From the NCBI GenBank assembly GCA_002306745.1, contig DBSW01000113.1:1-7770 (forward strand): DNA of 7,770 bases. The letters run 5' to 3'. The translations under genes were made by a program, and so were the position numbers. The stretch is from Dehalococcoidia bacterium UBA1332 (GTDB lineage Bacteria; Chloroflexota; Dehalococcoidia; Lucifugimonadales; Lucifugimonadaceae). The notes beneath the pieces were generated by a model. That model ran no database searches. It saw only the letters and a list, made by a program, of their open reading frames with translations, and was not told the DNA's origin. The first letter of the stretch is position 1. Every line of letters begins with the position of its first letter. Positions 4,793 through 7,770 of this stretch are shown here, piece after piece.

Positions 4793-6320
4793 TTGGTTAT
4801 CTGGTCTTCAAGCGCGACTAACACTAGGGTTTGCAATAGTCCTCGCACTATCAATCGCTGCAGTAAGCACTTATTCAGCATATGCAACGAAATTAGAGAC
4901 GGAGAAATTTGCACAAAAAATCGAGCTTGCCCGTGCAGAAAGAGCTGAGCAACTAGTTAGAGATACGTTCGAAGCCAATCAAGATTGGGGCGAAGTACAG
5001 TATGCAGTCCAACAGGTAGGTAATCTCTTTGGTTGGAGGGTCGTTTTTGAGAACGAGTCAGGACTTATAGTGGCTGACTCTCACCAAATCGCTAAAAACT
5101 CGCAAGGATTATTTGAATCTATGGGAGAAAGGTTTGAGAAAACCACTAAGTTCACAAAAAGACCTGTTCTGTTGAACGGTAAGCTAATCGGACACATGCT
5201 AGTTGACGAAAGACCAAGTCATAATGAACGCCCACTGTCGATACGTGAATTCTATAATTCGCCGTTTGCCAAATTATTAGCCGAACAGACCACCAATAAA
5301 TCGTTCACCCCTAGCCCTACCCAAATCCCATCTACTTCCACAGAAAAGCTAGTACAAGAAGTTCTTGAATATGTCGATCCACCGCTATCAAATCTTCAAA
5401 CCTCATTCCAACGCTCCTTGCTAATAGCAGGAATAGTAGCGGGACTCGGTGGACTTCTATTAGTAATGCTACTAACACGCCAAGCATTAACTCCAATTCG
5501 CAATCTCACCAAGGCTGCTAGCAATCTAGGTGCAGGAGATCTAACCCAGCGAGTACATTCAAGTGGTGGTGATGAAATAGGAAAACTAGCAGATACCTTC
5601 AACAACATGGCAAGCAAGCTTGAAACTGCGATCGAACATCGCAAACAACTTACCGCAGATGTAGCACATGAACTTCGTACTCCATTAACTAATATTCAGG
5701 GATACGTCGAAGCAATTAAAGATGGCGTAGTGAGTGCAGACGAAGACGTAATAAGCACAATACACACACAGACAATACATCTTTCTAAACTCATCGATGA
5801 TCTTAGAATTCTTGCCATTGCGGATGCAGGTGCTTTGGCATTAAACAAATCGCATGGCTCACCAATAGCAGTTATTGAAGATTCAGTAGCTGATTTCAGA
5901 CAAAGAGCTCGCGAAGATAATATCGACCTGAAGTTCTCGATTAAGGGCACAACCACTGAAATTAATTTTGATGAAACTCGTATGAGACAAATCGTATCTA
6001 ATTTAGTTGAGAATGCTCTAACCCACACGCCAAATAACGGACAGGTAAATGTCAAGTTAACCGGCAGTGATCTAGGCCTGGAACTGCTTGTTTCTGATTC
6101 CGGGGTTGGTGTATCAAAAACCGACCTGCCCAGAATTTTCGACCAGTTCTACCGGACTGATCAAAGCCGTACACGGTCGACCGGTGGAGCAGGTTTAGGA
6201 TTAACAATCGTCAAACGATTAGTAGAAGCCCATGACGGGGAAATCTCAGTCAACAGCCAGCCTGGTTATGGAACGACTTTCAGAGTGTTCATCCCTTTTA
6301 CGCAGGAACTCACCAATTGA
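4785..6320 (+). CDS. Membrane sensor histidine kinase (HAMP-HisKA-HATPase)
   Basis: A 511-residue sensor kinase from the ATG at 4785. This start gives MFNWLSGLQARL before the first membrane span and overlaps the regulator stop by 8 bases, favouring translational coupling. An in-frame ATG at 4764 would add seven residues deeper inside the regulator and is less likely. Layout from 4785: membrane span about 12-34; extracytoplasmic sensor about 35-210 with a PAS/Cache-like FGWRVVFENESGLIVADS stretch and a Pro/Thr/Ser-rich segment near 165-187; second span about 212-230; HAMP about 231-285; HisKA with phospho-His295 in DVAHELRTPLTN; HATPase with N box NLVENALTHTP (Asn410), G1 DSGVGV (Asp438) and G2 GGAGLGLTI. 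All catalytic boxes are intact, so it should autophosphorylate and serve the upstream regulator. Overall form is BaeS/VanS-like. The ligand is unknown; the secreted protein two genes upstream is a natural candidate for interaction, by inference. Confidence 0.95.
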   Translation: MFNWLSGLQARLTLGFAIVLALSIAAVSTYSAYATKLETEKFAQKIELARAERAEQLVRDTFEANQDWGEVQYAVQQVGNLFGWRVVFENESGLIVADSHQIAKNSQGLFESMGERFEKTTKFTKRPVLLNGKLIGHMLVDERPSHNERPLSIREFYNSPFAKLLAEQTTNKSFTPSPTQIPSTSTEKLVQEVLEYVDPPLSNLQTSFQRSLLIAGIVAGLGGLLLVMLLTRQALTPIRNLTKAASNLGAGDLTQRVHSSGGDEIGKLADTFNNMASKLETAIEHRKQLTADVAHELRTPLTNIQGYVEAIKDGVVSADEDVISTIHTQTIHLSKLIDDLRILAIADAGALALNKSHGSPIAVIEDSVADFRQRAREDNIDLKFSIKGTTTEINFDETRMRQIVSNLVENALTHTPNNGQVNVKLTGSDLGLELLVSDSGVGVSKTDLPRIFDQFYRTDQSRTRSTGGAGLGLTIVKRLVEAHDGEISVNSQPGYGTTFRVFIPFTQELTN

Positions 6321-6344
6321 TTATATTTTCAAGATAGGACTGGA

Positions 6345-6959
6345 ATGAGTCACCAGATAGAGTTAGTCGCTTTTGATCTTGGAAATGTTCTTTGTAGAGT
6401 AAATGAAATCCCGGTATCTAAGATCTTTGCTGATCTCTCCAATAAACCATGGCAAGAAGCGCGGGAGATAGTCTTCGGACAAAAGCAAAAAAATAAGTTC
6501 GAAAGAAATGAAATTACGTTTAACGAGCACGCTTTCCATGCACTAGATGCATTAAGAATCAATATGGGGTTACAAGAATTCATCGAGCTATACGACAGCG
6601 TACTAGTTCCATCAGAAGAGATGTACCCGCTAGTAGAGGCATTAGCTAAACAAATCCGAATTGCACTTGTTTCCAATACAAGCGAGCCTCACTGGCATTG
6701 GGCCGATAGAACATTGCCTTTCAGTTCCAAATTTGACCCGGTGATTACCTCATACACCGTTAAGGCAATGAAGCCAGAATTAGATTTCTACAATGCCTTA
6801 TTGAACCAGTCAGGAGTCGCAGCAAAAAATATTCTGTTTATTGACGACATACCGGAAAACATTTTGAGTGCACGTCAAATGGGAATACGAGGACATCAGT
6901 TTATTGATAAGCATTCTTTAGAACAGCATTTACAAGTGCTTGGAATTACTAGTGCTTGA
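6345..6959 (+). CDS. HAD-superfamily phosphatase, YihX-like
   Basis: A 204-residue haloacid-dehalogenase-type hydrolase. Motif I is FDLGNVL with nucleophile Asp11. The usual second Asp two residues later is Gly13, as also seen in YihX (alpha-D-glucose-1-phosphate phosphatase) and epoxide-hydrolase N-terminal-like members. Motif II is LVSNTS (Ser110-Asn111), motif III is Lys143 in AMKPE, and motif IV is LFIDDIPENI (Asp167, Asp168). Residues 15-85 form the helical cap. The start has a fair ribosome site, AGGA at 6336-6339, five bases before the ATG. It follows the kinase stop by only 24 bp, so it is probably the last gene of the signalling operon, though no terminator is seen after it. Substrate is not predictable: a sugar phosphate is plausible by family. 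With the general acid/base Asp missing from motif I, catalysis may be altered, although relatives with this motif are active. Confidence 0.9.
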   Translation: MSHQIELVAFDLGNVLCRVNEIPVSKIFADLSNKPWQEAREIVFGQKQKNKFERNEITFNEHAFHALDALRINMGLQEFIELYDSVLVPSEEMYPLVEALAKQIRIALVSNTSEPHWHWADRTLPFSSKFDPVITSYTVKAMKPELDFYNALLNQSGVAAKNILFIDDIPENILSARQMGIRGHQFIDKHSLEQHLQVLGITSA

Positions 6960-7033
6960 CTAACGATTCGTCGGTAAACTGCTTGTCGTTCTAAATACAG
7001 CCCAAAATTCAACAATGGAATTACAATACAACA

Positions 7034-7770
7034 ATGTCCACAATCGCTTTTCTAGCACAACTCACTACTGAGGAACACCGACTACGCTACGATCTTTTGA
7101 AACGTCATGCTGGATCAGACGTGAACGTAATCAATGTAGACCCATCTCTATCCCATGGGGAGTTAATCGAAGCATTAAAAGATGTTGATGTCGCTGTGCC
7201 TTGGCTCGCATCAGTGCCATTAGACCTAGCCGAACGTCTACCTAATCTCAAACTTGTCCAGTTACTAACAGCAGGATTTGACTCTGTTGATGTAGTAGGT
7301 CTCAGCAAACTTGGAATTGCAACCGCAAATAATGGCGGATCAAATGCAATTTCAGTATCGGAGCACACAGTTACCTTGATGCTCAACGTATATCGACGAA
7401 TCATGGAAGCATGGTCCAATACGGTGAAAGGTGATTGGCGAGCGATTATTGACCAACTTCCTGTTAGAAGTGAGATCAATGGCAAAACGATCGGTATCAT
7501 AGGTTTCGGCAATATCGGTAGACAAGTCGCACGACGGTTATCAGGTTTTGACTGCGAAGTTCTCTATTACGACACTGTAGAACTAATGCCAGGCAGAGAC
7601 CGGGAGCTAGGCGCACAAGCTATGGGGCTTGAGCATTTACTTAGAGCTAGCGATATCGTTACGGTTCATGTGCCGCTTAACAGCACAACGCGTGGAATGA
7701 TCGGGTCCCATGAATTTAAAGTAATGAAAAACAACGCAATATTTATCAATACATGCCGCGGTCCTGTCCA
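7034..7770 (+). CDS. D-isomer-specific 2-hydroxyacid dehydrogenase, 3' partial
   Basis: The frame from ATG 7034 stays open for 245 codons to the right edge, so the C-terminal quarter is missing. It belongs to the NAD-dependent D-2-hydroxyacid dehydrogenase family (phosphoglycerate dehydrogenase, glyoxylate/hydroxypyruvate reductase). The substrate-domain strand VQLLTAGFDSVD (75-86) and NNGGSNAISVSEHTV (99-113) match the family's substrate loop and the start of the dinucleotide domain. The Rossmann motif GFGNIG is at 157-162. A strand-2 end YYD (178-180) has an acidic residue consistent with NAD rather than NADP. Then come ASDIVTVHVPL (205-215) and NTCRG (239-243), with the expected catalytic Arg242. 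The catalytic Glu and His lie beyond the window. No strong ribosome site is seen; GGAA lies 14 bases before the ATG. It starts 74 bp after the HAD gene, so it may be a separate unit or read-through. Substrate is unknown. Confidence 0.93.
   Translation, partial: MSTIAFLAQLTTEEHRLRYDLLKRHAGSDVNVINVDPSLSHGELIEALKDVDVAVPWLASVPLDLAERLPNLKLVQLLTAGFDSVDVVGLSKLGIATANNGGSNAISVSEHTVTLMLNVYRRIMEAWSNTVKGDWRAIIDQLPVRSEINGKTIGIIGFGNIGRQVARRLSGFDCEVLYYDTVELMPGRDRELGAQAMGLEHLLRASDIVTVHVPLNSTTRGMIGSHEFKVMKNNAIFINTCRGPV

Noticed and set aside
5696..6055. Long antisense open frame under the kinase catalytic region
   Set aside because: It lies opposite fully conserved HisKA/HATPase coding sequence, shows no family motifs, and is Ser/Leu-rich as expected from the complement of a real gene.
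6962..6990. Weak inverted repeat AACGA/TCGTT after the HAD gene as a terminator
   Set aside because: Only a 5-bp stem with a loop of about 19 bases and no T-tract.
7014..7070. Eighteen-codon frame starting at ATG 7014 and overlapping the dehydrogenase start
   Set aside because: It is out of frame with the gene, has no ribosome site, and is of a length expected by chance; the shared AACAATG context is probably coincidence.
7105..7512. Antisense open frame of about 135 codons opposite the dehydrogenase
   Set aside because: The + strand frame carries clear dehydrogenase motifs across the whole stretch, and the antisense product shows no recognisable domain.

Overview
The window is ordinary bacterial chromosome. 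It is moderately AT-rich, tightly packed, and every protein gene is on the + strand. No host-specific marker is present. The CoA-transferase III/MaoC/CitE trio, together with a secreted repeat protein beside an OmpR-type two-component pair, would fit an environmental (perhaps marine) bacterium, possibly Chloroflexota or a similar lineage. That placement is only a guess. There are no insertion sequences, phage genes, CRISPR arrays or rRNA genes.

Region 1 (1-2644) is a three-gene catabolic operon cut by the left edge: a CitE-type acyl-CoA lyase (partial), a MaoC-fold enoyl-CoA hydratase, and a family III CoA-transferase. Together they supply the chemistry for activating a C4/C5 dicarboxylic acid as its CoA thioester, hydrating it, and cleaving the product. 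This is the logic of itaconate/citramalate or mesaconate/beta-methylmalyl-CoA metabolism.

Region 2 (2645-3036) is non-coding for protein. It holds a promoter, a tRNA-Arg(UCU) gene with encoded CCA, a small hairpin, a strong bidirectional-looking terminator, a 14-bp perfect palindrome, a second promoter candidate, and a pair of GCCATT direct repeats spaced 10 bp apart.

Region 3 (3037-6959) looks like a signalling operon. It has a secreted protein with a duplicated helical module, an OmpR/PhoB-family response regulator, a membrane HisKA histidine kinase whose start overlaps the regulator stop, and a YihX-like HAD phosphatase. The secreted protein may be a periplasmic or extracellular partner or output of the kinase. 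The direct repeats upstream may be the regulator's own operator.

Region 4 (6960-7770) begins a D-2-hydroxyacid dehydrogenase gene that runs off the right edge.

The most interesting points are the secreted duplicated-module protein locked into a two-component operon with possible operator sites, and the compact dicarboxyl-CoA module whose hydratase has Asn where the classical MaoC catalytic Asp would be.
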